Shown piece after piece: positions 41,746 to 50,352 of a stretch of DNA of 62,474 bases; the first letter of the stretch is position 1, and each line of letters opens with the position of its first letter. This DNA is from Actinomycetes bacterium (GTDB lineage: Bacteria > Actinomycetota > Acidimicrobiia > Spongiisociales > UBA5794). The translations under genes were made by a program, and so were the position numbers. The DNA lies in NCBI GenBank assembly GCA_024638645.1, contig JAHEJX010000009.1:1-62474 (forward strand), written 5' to 3'. The notes below the pieces were generated by a model. The model made no database searches. It was not told where the DNA came from and worked only from the letters and a program-made list of their open reading frames with translations.

Positions 41746-42237
41746 CTATTCCTCTTTGGGGCTTGAAGCGGGCCGAAATCCCTCGTGGAGGGACCGCACG
41801 GCTGCTTCGACGTCTTCGCCGCGTACGACGCAGGATATACGGATAGGCGAAGTAGAGATCATCTCGATATTGATCTCGTGGTCGGACAGAATTCGAAACA
41901 TGCGGCTCGCGATACCGAGCTCGCTCTTCATCCCGGCACCGACCAGAGACACCTTGGCGATATTCGTGTCGATGTCGACGCCGCCGGCACCGACTTCACG
42001 CGCCACTTTGTCGGCGATCTCTTTGGCGCGATCTGCAGAAGCCTTGGGGACGGTGAAGGAGATATCGGTGACGCCCTCGATCGAGACGTTCTGCACGATC
42101 ATGTCCACGTTCACGTCGGCTTCGGCAAGCGGCTCGAACAGGTTGGCGGCCACGCCCGGCTGGTCGGGAACACCATGAACCGTGACCTTTGCCTCAGAAC
42201 TGTCGTGGGCGACACCACGGACGATCGCTTCTTCCAT
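41746..42237 (-). CDS. ask: Aspartate kinase beta subunit from internal start
   Basis: An in-frame ATG at 42237 lies 5 nt after AAGGAGG, a full Shine-Dalgarno sequence inside the ask coding region. The product would be 163 residues beginning MEEAIVRGVAHDSSEAKVTV and would contain only the two ACT domains. The beta subunit of Corynebacterium aspartokinase begins with a very similar MEEA sequence, which supports a true second start. Confidence 0.75.
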   Translation of the reverse strand: MEEAIVRGVAHDSSEAKVTVHGVPDQPGVAANLFEPLAEADVNVDMIVQNVSIEGVTDISFTVPKASADRAKEIADKVAREVGAGGVDIDTNIAKVSLVGAGMKSELGIASRMFRILSDHEINIEMISTSPIRISCVVRGEDVEAAVRSLHEGFRPASSPKEE

Positions 42238-42972
42238 TGTCTCCTCCTTGACCCATGTTCCCTCAGCGGCATGGAACGATGAGCGAACATGAATCGGAAT
42301 CCCGTATCGCCTGCCGAACTCCACAGAACGGGCCATCAGCACCCCTGCCCCGGCTCCGGCCAGTTCCAACATCTCTTCAAACGAAATGTCGTCGAGCTTC
42401 ACTGCGCCCGGGACAACCCGGGGATCTGCTGTGAAGACTCCGTCGACATCGGTGTAGATCTCACACACGTCGGCCTGCATCGCAGCTGCGAGAGCGACCG
42501 CGGTGGCGTCGGAACCGCCTCGGCCAAGGGTCGTGACCTCCTTCGCTACCGGGTCGACGCCCTGGAATCCGGCGACGATCACAACCTTTCCCTCATCCAA
42601 CCCAGCCCTCACCCGATCAGCTCGAATGTCAATGATCTCGGCAGAGCCGTGAACCGAAGTCGTCAGAATTCCAGCCTGCGATCCAGTGAGGCTCATGGCG
42701 GGAATGCCTTGGTCCTGTAGCGCCATTGCACACAGTGCCATCGATATTCGCTCCCCCGCAGTCAACAGCATGTCCATCTCGCGGGGATAAGGATTCGCCG
42801 TCACATCAGCAGCAAGTGCCATGAGATCGTCAGTGCCCTGGCCCATTGCGCTCACGACGACCACGACGTCGTTGCCCGCATTCCGGGTGTCAGCGACCCG
42901 GCGGGCAACATTGCGGATCCTCTCGGCCGAGCCGACCGAGGTGCCGCCGTACTTCTGAACGATCAGCGCCAT
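41746..42972 (-). CDS. ask: Aspartate kinase (alpha subunit)
   Basis: The 408-residue protein phosphorylates aspartate. The N-terminal kinase domain has IVQKYGGTSVGS, TLGRGGSDATAVALAAAM and YTDVDGVFTADPR; two ACT domains (about 265-405: VTVHGVPDQPGVAANLFEPL and VSLVGAGMKSELGIASRMF) sense lysine and threonine. Residues 246 onward can also be made as a separate beta subunit from an internal start (see 41746-42237). This alpha2beta2 arrangement is known for Corynebacterium LysC. Confidence 0.96.
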   Translation of the reverse strand: MALIVQKYGGTSVGSAERIRNVARRVADTRNAGNDVVVVVSAMGQGTDDLMALAADVTANPYPREMDMLLTAGERISMALCAMALQDQGIPAMSLTGSQAGILTTSVHGSAEIIDIRADRVRAGLDEGKVVIVAGFQGVDPVAKEVTTLGRGGSDATAVALAAAMQADVCEIYTDVDGVFTADPRVVPGAVKLDDISFEEMLELAGAGAGVLMARSVEFGRRYGIPIHVRSSFHAAEGTWVKEETMEEAIVRGVAHDSSEAKVTVHGVPDQPGVAANLFEPLAEADVNVDMIVQNVSIEGVTDISFTVPKASADRAKEIADKVAREVGAGGVDIDTNIAKVSLVGAGMKSELGIASRMFRILSDHEINIEMISTSPIRISCVVRGEDVEAAVRSLHEGFRPASSPKEE

Positions 42973-43012
42973 TGGAGCCGTCGAGTGTACCGACGTAACC
43001 CGCTAGCCCATC

Positions 43013-43018
43013 TACCAT
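43013..43018 (+). promoter_or_regulatory. -10 box, leaderless start of the gene at 43027
   Basis: TACCAT ends 8 nt before GTG 43027. Confidence 0.5.
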
Positions 43019-43026
43019 CCCGGCCC

Positions 43027-43818
43027 GTGAGAAGCACGTGGAAGTTCAAGAAGCTCGCGGCAGCTGCGACCGCTGCCGCGCTAATGGCGGCGGCGTGTGG
43101 CGAGGATGTGGCGCCGCCTCCGATCGCGGCCGCCTCCGGCCAGACATCAACAAGCCAGTCGCCCATCTCGGCACCGTCCAGCACGACCACCCTTGTTCCC
43201 CTTTCGGTGCCTGGACAGGTACCCGAAAGCTACGCCGACTTTCGCCTGCTGCCCACGGCATGCGGCGCCGCCGCTCCGCCCGAGATCACTCCGCAAGAAT
43301 TCGCCGAACCGGAAGACTTGGGTTTAGACCCAAACGTGAAGCTCATTGCCACAATCGAGACTTCATGCGGGCCCATCACCGTTGAGCTCGATCCCGGATT
43401 CGCACCCGCAACAGTGAACTCGTTCGTATTTCTCGCCAAGCAGGGCTACTTCGACGGGACGGCGTCACACCGCATCATCCCCGGCTTCGTGATCCAGGCA
43501 GGAGACCCGACGGCAACCGGGTTGGGTGGCCCCGGATATGTCGTGCCGGACGAGCTTCCACCTGAGGGATTCACTTATTCCACCGGCGTCCTCGCCATGG
43601 CGAATGCCGGACCCAACAGCACCGGATCGCAATTCTTCATTATGGTCGGCGACTCGGGGCTGCCCCCGCTCTACAGCGCCTACGGGCTGGTGACTGACGG
43701 GTTCGACACGCTGAGCAAGATCGTCAACCTCCCTCTCGGCACCAGCCGTCGCGGCGAAACCAGCGTGCCGCTCGAGACTCTTTACATCGAGACGGTCACG
43801 GTGGAGCCGGCCGGCTAG
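43027..43818 (+). CDS. Cyclophilin-type peptidyl-prolyl isomerase lipoprotein
   Basis: The 263-residue protein has a lipoprotein signal (AATAAALMAAACGED), a flexible region (about 25-75) and a cyclophilin domain (about 100-263). Family blocks are KLIATIETSCGPITVELDP, APATVNSFVFLAKQGYFDGTASHRIIPGFVIQAGDP, GVLAMANAGPNSTGSQFFIMVGD and GLVTDGFDTLSKI. The FVIQAGDP and SQFFI residues form the active site. It would act outside the membrane to isomerise Xaa-Pro bonds in exported proteins. Confidence 0.93.
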   Translation: MRSTWKFKKLAAAATAAALMAAACGEDVAPPPIAAASGQTSTSQSPISAPSSTTTLVPLSVPGQVPESYADFRLLPTACGAAAPPEITPQEFAEPEDLGLDPNVKLIATIETSCGPITVELDPGFAPATVNSFVFLAKQGYFDGTASHRIIPGFVIQAGDPTATGLGGPGYVVPDELPPEGFTYSTGVLAMANAGPNSTGSQFFIMVGDSGLPPLYSAYGLVTDGFDTLSKIVNLPLGTSRRGETSVPLETLYIETVTVEPAG

Positions 43819-43839
43819 GCCTTGCGGTCTCCTGGTTTC

Positions 43840-43845
43840 TATAGT
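43840..43845 (+). promoter_or_regulatory. -10 box, leaderless start of the gene at 43854
   Basis: TATAGT ends 8 nt before ATG 43854. Confidence 0.5.
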
Positions 43846-43853
43846 TCGCGCTG

Positions 43854-44084
43854 ATGGCTACGACGAAACGGGAACGACAGCGGGCCAACCGACAGCAGGC
43901 CCAGGCTCAGGCAAAGAAGGAACAGTCGCGGGCGCGACTACTCGAGCGGATCAAACGGTGGTCGAAGATCGGACTGCTGGTGGCCGCGGCGTTCGTCGCA
44001 TCCAACCTCATCATCGGCAGCTGCGGTGACGCGCCGACCAGCACTACGACAACCACTCTCGTCGAGACAACTCTGGCCCCCTAG
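43854..44084 (+). CDS. Small single-helix membrane protein
   Basis: The protein has 76 residues. A highly basic, Gln/Arg-rich N-terminus (KRERQRANRQQAQAQAKKEQSRARLLERIKRW, about 5-36) precedes one membrane helix (IGLLVAAAFVASNLIIG) and a short Thr-rich tail. The basic segment would lie in the cytoplasm and could touch nucleic acid or acidic lipid. Similar small proteins accompany cyclophilin genes in actinobacteria, but no function is assigned. It is 9 bp before the PHP gene. Confidence 0.72.
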   Translation: MATTKRERQRANRQQAQAQAKKEQSRARLLERIKRWSKIGLLVAAAFVASNLIIGSCGDAPTSTTTTTLVETTLAP

Positions 44085-44092
44085 CCGACATT

Positions 44093-44941
44093 GTGGCTGT
44101 CGACCTTCATCTCCACTCGACATTCTCAGACGGCACTGATGAACCGGAGGCCATCGTGCAGCAGGCCGCTGCTGCCGGTCTCCGAGCTATCGCCCTCACC
44201 GATCACGACAACCTCAACGGGATAGCCCGAGCCCGCCTGGCTGCCGAAGCCGCCGGCATCGAACTGATTGCAGGCACGGAGCTGTCGGTCGGCTGGAACG
44301 ACACGGCCATGCATCTGCTCGCATACTTCCTCCAGCCGGGGGATGGCCCGCTCCAGGACAAGCTCGCTGCAGTCCAGCACGGACGAGCAACCCGCAACGA
44401 ACGCATGGTGGACCGGATGCACGAGCTCGGCATGGACATAACGTTCAAGGAGATCTCGGACGAAGCCGGCGGCACCGGCATCGGCCGTCCCCACTTCGCG
44501 GCCGTCATGGTTCGCAAAGGCTATGCGGTGGATATCGGAGATGCCTTCGATCGCTTCCTGGCCGCAGGCCGCCCCGCCTATCTGCCTCGGCAGCGGCTCG
44601 ACGCCGTCGAAGCGATCGAGCTGGCCCGAGCCTCCGGCGCCGTCCCCGTGATTGCACACCCACACACGCTCGGAGTGGGGGCCGAGGACTATGCAACCGC
44701 CTTTCAAGGGCTTGCTGCGGCAGGTCTCGGCGGGATCGAGGCGTATTACGGGGAATATCAACCGGCTCTGCGCGAGCACATCGCAGGTCTCTGTGCCCGC
44801 CTCGGCATCGCAGCTACCGGTGGGAGTGACTATCACGGGATCTACAAGCCGACTCTGAAGATCGGTATCGGCAAGGGCGATCTGAGCGTGCCGTACAGTT
44901 GTGTCGAGGCTCTCGAGGCGCAACGAGCTGGGAATCGCTGA
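44093..44941 (+). CDS. PHP-domain phosphoesterase (RNase AM/TrpH-like)
   Basis: The protein has 282 residues from GTG. The PHP metal-binding motifs are HLHSTFSDGTD (6-16), LTDHDNLNG, GTELSVGW, the RPHFAAVMVRKGY segment, IAHPHTLG and GSDYHG near residue 245. TrpH/RNase AM members are 5'-3' exonucleases or 3',5'-nucleoside bisphosphate phosphatases. The length and all metal ligands fit that group. It is likely cytosolic and co-transcribed with the small membrane protein upstream. Confidence 0.9.
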   Translation: MAVDLHLHSTFSDGTDEPEAIVQQAAAAGLRAIALTDHDNLNGIARARLAAEAAGIELIAGTELSVGWNDTAMHLLAYFLQPGDGPLQDKLAAVQHGRATRNERMVDRMHELGMDITFKEISDEAGGTGIGRPHFAAVMVRKGYAVDIGDAFDRFLAAGRPAYLPRQRLDAVEAIELARASGAVPVIAHPHTLGVGAEDYATAFQGLAAAGLGGIEAYYGEYQPALREHIAGLCARLGIAATGGSDYHGIYKPTLKIGIGKGDLSVPYSCVEALEAQRAGNR

Positions 44942-45006
44942 CAGTCAAGTGCCGCAACGTCCAGCCCGATAACCAGAGGGTGCCCCGAGTGCCCGGATCC
45001 CAGAGC

Positions 45007-46305
45007 ATGGCAACAACTGAATCGGCGCGTTTTCGCGCCGCAATCCAATACGTAGAGGTTCGTCGATCGTTCAACACCGTTCGGGCTCTTGCCAACGCCC
45101 TGATAGCCGCTGTCGGCGCATACATGTGGGTCGAGGGCGCCGAGGCGGGCCCGCTCATCGTTTCCGCATCGATTTTCATCGTGCTTCACGCAGTGTGGGC
45201 TCGGACACGTGGCGTTTCTGCGCTTGCACCGCTTCTCATCGATGCATCGGTGATGGGAGTCGTGAGCGTGTTCCGTGGCTACACCGGCGCGCTGCAAGGC
45301 GCGGAATTCGTGTACCTCGTCACGGGTGCAGTCCTGCTCCTGCCGCTTCGCAAGGCCTCTCTCACCGTCCTTTTTGGCGTGCTGTGGGCCATACCCATGA
45401 CGCTCCTCGGACCACTCATCGAGCCCGCCTCGATGGCCGAGTGGCTGGACGTGACGGCCATCGTTGCATCGGCAGCCATCGTTGCGCAGTTGCTCTACTC
45501 GACGGGACGCGCTCTGCACGAAGCCGAAGAACGGCATCGCCATGCGCTCGACGCCGAGAAGCGCGCGGTCGAGCTCAAGGACGAGTTCGTATCGATGGTG
45601 AGCCACGAGCTGCGAACTCCCCTGACCTCGATCGGCGGCTTCGCGGACACTCTTCGAGAAAGCTGGGCCAACCTCCCGGCCAAGGAGGTGGACGAGTTCT
45701 TGCTCATCATGCGTGGCGAGGCGAACCACCTCTCGAACCTCGTTGAGGACATCCTCGTCATCCCCAGGCTCGAGGCTGGCCAGCTACGACTCGAGCCCAT
45801 AGAGATCTCACTTCGCAGAGAGGCATTCGAAGTCGCTCGGCTCGTGTTTGCGGGTACAACTCGAGAGCTCCAGGTCGACATCTCCGCCGACATAACCGTC
45901 GTCGCCGATCCCAACCGACTGCGTCAGATCTTCCGAAATCTCCTCGAAAACGCTCGCAAGTACGGTGGCGATCAGGTTTTGATTGCCGGCGAAGAGACCG
46001 GTGATACCTACAAGGTCGTCATTGCCGACAACGGCCCCGGGATTCCAGTTGAAGACCGTGACAGAATCTTCGAACACTTCGAGCAGGCCGTGAAGGGAGA
46101 CACGCGCAGTGAAGGGGTAGGCCTCGGACTCCCGATTGCTCGCAAGCTCGCCAGAGCCATGGGCGGCGACCTGTGGTTCGAGCCCCGATTCCCCACCGGC
46201 GCGCAATTCCTGTTCACAGTCGAATTGAACCCAAGCACCGGTTCCGCCGTGGTGACCGATCTGAGCGATGACAGCAACGTGACACCGATCTGGAAGACCG
46301 GGTAG
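45007..46305 (+). CDS. Membrane sensor histidine kinase
   Basis: The 432-residue protein has six or so membrane helices in residues 25-165, a linker coiled coil (about 165-190) and a kinase core: H box FVSMVSHELRTPLTS with H200, N box FRNLLENARKYG, G1 IADNGPGIP, F box FEHFEQ and G2 GVGLGLPIARKL. The sensed signal, within the membrane part, is unknown. No response regulator is adjacent, so it is an orphan. An upstream GTG at 44980 with a -10-like GATAAC 6 nt before it is an alternative start that adds nine residues. Confidence 0.9.
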   Translation: MATTESARFRAAIQYVEVRRSFNTVRALANALIAAVGAYMWVEGAEAGPLIVSASIFIVLHAVWARTRGVSALAPLLIDASVMGVVSVFRGYTGALQGAEFVYLVTGAVLLLPLRKASLTVLFGVLWAIPMTLLGPLIEPASMAEWLDVTAIVASAAIVAQLLYSTGRALHEAEERHRHALDAEKRAVELKDEFVSMVSHELRTPLTSIGGFADTLRESWANLPAKEVDEFLLIMRGEANHLSNLVEDILVIPRLEAGQLRLEPIEISLRREAFEVARLVFAGTTRELQVDISADITVVADPNRLRQIFRNLLENARKYGGDQVLIAGEETGDTYKVVIADNGPGIPVEDRDRIFEHFEQAVKGDTRSEGVGLGLPIARKLARAMGGDLWFEPRFPTGAQFLFTVELNPSTGSAVVTDLSDDSNVTPIWKTG

Positions 46306-46382
46306 CAGAGCTCTCGGCCGTCATCACTCGGCCATCGGTACTCGCCCGCCTCAAAATCCCGCCTAAGAAGCGGCGCGGTTCT

Positions 46383-46388
46383 TACCCT
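46383..46388 (+). promoter_or_regulatory. -10 box, leaderless start of the gene at 46395
   Basis: TACCCT ends 6 nt before ATG 46395. Confidence 0.45.
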
Positions 46389-46394
46389 CCGTGC

Positions 46395-46742
46395 ATGCTT
46401 GCTATTTGGGCTGTGTTCGGTCACTTCTTCCGTGCGGTCAGGCTGGGGTTCGCAGAGCCTGCTTTCCGAGGCCTGCTCTATCTGGTCAGCGTGATCATCG
46501 GCGCCGGGACCCTCTTCTACCGATTCGCCGAGAATTGGAGTTGGATCGACTCCTTCTACTTCACCGTCATCACCCTGACGACTGTTGGGTATGGAGACCT
46601 CTCGCCGACGCGGTCGCTGAGCAAGCTGTTCACAGTGGCGCTGGTCTTGCTCGGGATCGGGCTGCTAATAGCGCTCATCGAACGGATCGCCCGCTATGCA
46701 GTCGAAGACTACGAGGCCCGGCAAGGAACAGCCGACGGTTGA
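46395..46742 (+). CDS. Two-helix potassium channel
   Basis: The protein has 115 residues with two membrane helices (about 24-43 and 73-95) flanking a pore loop with the K+ selectivity filter in ITLTTVGYGDLSPT (about 58-71). This is the minimal KcsA-like channel; a tetramer would conduct K+. There is no RCK or cyclic-nucleotide domain, only a short acidic tail. The N-terminal helix WAVFGHFFRAVRLGF may lie along the membrane. Confidence 0.92.
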   Translation: MLAIWAVFGHFFRAVRLGFAEPAFRGLLYLVSVIIGAGTLFYRFAENWSWIDSFYFTVITLTTVGYGDLSPTRSLSKLFTVALVLLGIGLLIALIERIARYAVEDYEARQGTADG

Positions 46743-46776
46743 GGCTCGGCCAACACCCGGCACCACTGTTGCGTAG

Positions 46777-46782
46777 TACCTT
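46777..46782 (+). promoter_or_regulatory. -10 box before the leader ORF and ABC exporter operon
   Basis: TACCTT lies in CGTAGTACCTT, a sequence repeated before the epimerase gene at 50989-50999. It ends 9 nt before ATG 46792. Confidence 0.45.
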
Positions 46783-46791
46783 TCTGAAAGG

Positions 46792-46842
46792 ATGCTGCTC
46801 GAAGTCTGCCTTCGCCACCTGCCGGTCATGGGGTCCCGGTGA
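46792..46842 (+). CDS. Possible 16-residue leader peptide
   Basis: The short frame MLLEVCLRHLPVMGSR follows GAAAGG and ends in a TGA that overlaps the GTG of the ABC permease (GTGA). It sits immediately after a -10 box. It could couple or tune translation of the permease. Expression is not proven, and a chance ORF of this size is possible. Confidence 0.4.
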   Translation: MLLEVCLRHLPVMGSR

Positions 46843-49553
46843 TCGAGCGGCTGCGAGCGAGCCTCAGGTGGCTGCGGGTCCCGTTCGCAGAAGTCACACT
46901 GGCCCTAGCTCTCATTGGCGCGGCCGCCGTGCCGGCGTTTCTGGTTGCTGCTGCGGCCCTGTGGGAAGAGGCCGCCGGGGACGAGCTAACCCGTCGCGTC
47001 GTGGCCGACGCCACAGGTGATCCTGGCCTGCGAATCTCGACGGAGGCATTGTTCTTTCCAGAACCGTTGGCAACAGCGGACCAGGAGGTGCGGGCGGCCT
47101 TCGGGCGCATCGAAGAGCTGGCGCCGCCGGTGCTGTCGCTGCTCACTCCCCGAGGATGGGGCCTGGTCGGCCCCGAGCAACAAGTGGCGCCGGTTCAGGT
47201 CCGGCTACTCGCTCGGCCCGGCGCTATCGAGGCTCTCGAGGTCGTTGCCGAACGCCAATCGGCCACCGGCGGTGTATGGATCTCCGACTGGCTTGCGGCA
47301 CGGGCCGACATTTCTCTCGGCGACCGCCTGCTCTACTCGTCCACGCTCGAGCCGGAGGAGCCTGCCGCCGACGCAGCCCCTGCTGGAGGCCCCACCTCGG
47401 AGTTCACAGTGATTGGTATCTATCGGGCGTTGTGGAATGAGCTTGGGGATCCGCCGCCCGCCTATTGGCAGGACGTGCCCGACGGGATCGTGCCGTCGTA
47501 CATCGGGCCATTCCAGCTCCCCAGCTTCGCCCTGCTCGTAGTCGACGAAGTGGCGATCGCCAATACGGGGGTGTCCGGCACAGCGGAGTGGCGGGCTCGG
47601 CTACCAGCGGCTCCCAAGACCCGAATTGAGCTGGACCGGCTTGCCTCCCAATATGCCGGCCTTTCTGCTGCACTTACGGTCGATCCCGAGTTGGCAGCAG
47701 CACTTGGCGCGCTAACCCCGGAGGCGACGCCTCCGAGCTTCGATTCCGGACTTCTGGCGACGGCGACAGAGGTTGCCACACTGACGCAGCGGCTCGACCA
47801 GCCGATCGGCTCGGTGCAGGCGGCCGGAATCGCCGTCGGAATCGCCGTGATGATCGCAAGCGGTCTACTGGCTGTGGAACGAAGGCGCAGCGAGTTTCGG
47901 TTGTTGGCCGGCGAGGGTGATCGTTGGGGCCGATTCACAGCAAGGGCGGTCGCCCAGCTGCTGTTGCCGGCAACGGCCGGCGCTCTCGCCGGGGTCCTCC
48001 TTGCTGCAGGTGTGGCTGCGATCACGTTCAATACCTGGCCGGGTCTTGGCGCGGTGGAAGTGAGACCTGTACTACTGGTGACGATCATTGGGATCGGGGC
48101 GGCCGCGCTCACCACCGGCTTTGCCGGCCAGGCTGTCCTCGGCTCCGGCCGGATGGGACCACGGCGCGCCCTATGGCCTTCCGCACTCGCACTCGTGGTC
48201 ATCGCGAGGTTCTTGTGGATCCAGGTAGGCCGCTCCCGCCCGGCCGGGAGCGCAACCGTCGACCTAACTGTCGCCGCCTTGCCGATTGTTGCGCTGCTGG
48301 CCGCCGTGATGTCCATGCTCGTGATTCTCGAAGCGGTTGCGCAACGCAGTCGCAAGAATCGGGGATCGTTGCCTGCGGTGCCGCTGCTGGCCTGGCGCCG
48401 CGTGACTGCCGAGAGTCTCGGCGCCCGCATGATCGTCGGTGCGCTCGGGGTGGGCATTGGGTTGGTTGTGTTCGCGACCATTCTGGTGGCGACGCTTGCC
48501 CGCTCGGTCGACGTGAAGTCCGCAGTGACGGTGGGGGCCGAGACATCGATCGAGCTGCTGGCCCACCCGACTGCCGACATTGAGTTGCCACCACGCACCA
48601 CCGTCATCGCCGTGCAGACGACTCGCACGACGCCAGGCGACGGCAACGTGACAATGGTGGCGATCGATCCCGGCTCATTTGCGGATGCCGTGACCTGGCC
48701 CGCCGAGATGGGGGGTTCCCCGCAGCAGCTGCTGGACTTCCTCGCCACGGACATCGGATTCAACCTGCCGGTCGCCGGCATCTCAGGTCAGCAAGTGCCG
48801 GTCATCGGTGGTTTCGGCACTTTCCAGAGCTCCCCCTTTCAGATTGTGGCGCGGTTCAGCTCGCTGCCGCTGGCCTCCGACCGAAGTCCGACGCTCGTCG
48901 TCTCGGCGAAACGGCTGGATCGCTTCGAGCTGGAAAGGATTGCGCCGGGACTCGATCTCGACCCAGACGACCCTGAAGTCGAGGCCATGTTCGTCTCGCC
49001 GGTGGAGAAGTATCGGCCCTACCTCGTCAGCCAGGCAGAGCCCGCAGAACTGGAGGCCTTTCTCGAGTCATCCGAGCTGGTCGCCCGCGAGATCATCACC
49101 CGCGACGGCATAAGGGGAGCCGTCGACACGGTCGGCGCCCGGTTCGCTTTCGACTACCTGCGGCTGCTCGGACTCGTGGGCGCCGTCGCGTCAGGTGCCT
49201 CCCTAGCCCTGTACCTCTCTGCGCGACGGCGAGGGCGGGCGTTGGCGCAAGTCATGACCCGCCGAATGGGTCTCACCCGGCACCGTGCTGCGTTGGTAAC
49301 AACCCTCGAAGTGGCTGTACTCAGCGCCGCGGCCGCAGTGACCGCCGCGCTGCTGGCCCCTCGCGTCACACAGCGACTCATCCCCAGATTCGATCCCACC
49401 CCGGACGTGCCGCCGCAACTGGGCGTAGAGATTCCTGCAGCGGCCCCGGTCGCGCTCGTGGTCGGCATTGCAGCGGTTGTGGCGATTGTCTGGGCGTTTG
49501 AGTGGAGGGCCGGCAGGGTGGCGGCTGGGAAGGTGTTGCGTGAGCTCAACTAG
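46839..49553 (+). CDS. FtsX/MacB-type ABC transporter permease, large
   Basis: The 904-residue protein has an N-terminal membrane helix (about 15-40), a large extracytoplasmic domain (about 40-320), a block of helices (about 325-520), a second core helix and extracytoplasmic domain (about 545-770), and a final set of helices (about 775-895). This is the duplicated FtsX layout of lipoprotein- or peptide-handling exporters. It is followed by two separate ATPase genes with overlapping ends, forming one operon. The substrate is unknown. The GTG start overlaps a leader ORF. Confidence 0.85.
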   Translation: MIERLRASLRWLRVPFAEVTLALALIGAAAVPAFLVAAAALWEEAAGDELTRRVVADATGDPGLRISTEALFFPEPLATADQEVRAAFGRIEELAPPVLSLLTPRGWGLVGPEQQVAPVQVRLLARPGAIEALEVVAERQSATGGVWISDWLAARADISLGDRLLYSSTLEPEEPAADAAPAGGPTSEFTVIGIYRALWNELGDPPPAYWQDVPDGIVPSYIGPFQLPSFALLVVDEVAIANTGVSGTAEWRARLPAAPKTRIELDRLASQYAGLSAALTVDPELAAALGALTPEATPPSFDSGLLATATEVATLTQRLDQPIGSVQAAGIAVGIAVMIASGLLAVERRRSEFRLLAGEGDRWGRFTARAVAQLLLPATAGALAGVLLAAGVAAITFNTWPGLGAVEVRPVLLVTIIGIGAAALTTGFAGQAVLGSGRMGPRRALWPSALALVVIARFLWIQVGRSRPAGSATVDLTVAALPIVALLAAVMSMLVILEAVAQRSRKNRGSLPAVPLLAWRRVTAESLGARMIVGALGVGIGLVVFATILVATLARSVDVKSAVTVGAETSIELLAHPTADIELPPRTTVIAVQTTRTTPGDGNVTMVAIDPGSFADAVTWPAEMGGSPQQLLDFLATDIGFNLPVAGISGQQVPVIGGFGTFQSSPFQIVARFSSLPLASDRSPTLVVSAKRLDRFELERIAPGLDLDPDDPEVEAMFVSPVEKYRPYLVSQAEPAELEAFLESSELVAREIITRDGIRGAVDTVGARFAFDYLRLLGLVGAVASGASLALYLSARRRGRALAQVMTRRMGLTRHRAALVTTLEVAVLSAAAAVTAALLAPRVTQRLIPRFDPTPDVPPQLGVEIPAAAPVALVVGIAAVVAIVWAFEWRAGRVAAGKVLRELN

Positions 49554-50352
49554 TGCAGTCGTCGTCTGCAACAGCCTGCTCAAGGTTTACGACTCCCCAG
49601 TCGGCAGGGTCCAAGCCGTTCGTGGCGTCGATCTCGAGATTGAACGCGGAACCACCACCGCCGTGGTGGGGCCATCCGGAAGCGGCAAGTCCTCACTGTT
49701 GCGGATGCTCGCAGCGCTCGACAAACCGACTGCAGGCACGGTCGCAATCGACGGTGTCGACCTCATTGCTGCCAAGCCGCGGATGAGAGCACGGCTGCGA
49801 CGCCATCTCATCACCCACGTGTACCAGCGACCCGCCCATAACCTGCTCAGCCATCTCACGGCTGCACAGCAATTGACTCGATTGCACTCGCCTGCCTCTG
49901 CACTCAACGCGGACGAGGCGCTTCAGGCGCTAGGTATTGCGTCTCGTCGCGACCACCTGCCGGAGCAAATGTCCGGAGGCGAGAAGCAGCGCTTGGCGCT
50001 GGGGCGGGCTCTGGTGGCAGGGCACCGCGTCGTCATTGCGGACGAACCGACATCGACTCTGGACTCCGCCAACGCCGAGTCTGTGCTCGACGCGGTTGTG
50101 ATGCTGGCCGATCACGGCGTCGCCGTGATCCTGGCCACCCATGACGCTCGGGTGCTGCCGCGCATGGACCAGATCGTCACTCTGCGCGACGGAGCGATCG
50201 CCTCGATCACGGCCGGCGGCACCGAAGCGGCCATGATCGATCACTCAGGGAGGCTGCAACTGCCGCCCGAGATCCGGGACCGCTTCCCGGACAAGCGGGT
50301 CATCCTGGACTGGGACGAAACAACTCAGACCCTGCAGGTGCGACGGCCATGA
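49540..50352 (+). CDS. ABC transporter ATP-binding protein (LolD/MacB-like)
   Basis: The 270-residue protein starts at GTG 49540, 14 bp inside the permease gene. It has Walker A GPSGSGKSS, signature MSGGEKQRLALGRAL, Walker B VVIADEPTSTLD and switch His in LATHDARVL. A C-terminal extension of about 45 residues (after HSGRLQLPPEIRD) with REQ-like sequence is unusual for the class and could contact a partner. It pairs with the upstream permease and possibly the second ATPase. Confidence 0.9.
   Translation: MSSTSAVVVCNSLLKVYDSPVGRVQAVRGVDLEIERGTTTAVVGPSGSGKSSLLRMLAALDKPTAGTVAIDGVDLIAAKPRMRARLRRHLITHVYQRPAHNLLSHLTAAQQLTRLHSPASALNADEALQALGIASRRDHLPEQMSGGEKQRLALGRALVAGHRVVIADEPTSTLDSANAESVLDAVVMLADHGVAVILATHDARVLPRMDQIVTLRDGAIASITAGGTEAAMIDHSGRLQLPPEIRDRFPDKRVILDWDETTQTLQVRRP

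Noticed and set aside
44842-45729. 295-residue minus-strand frame
   Set aside because: Antisense to the PHP and histidine kinase genes, which have intact motifs.
47462-48781. 439-residue minus-strand frame
   Set aside because: Shadow of the large ABC permease; low-complexity Ser/Thr/Ala composition.
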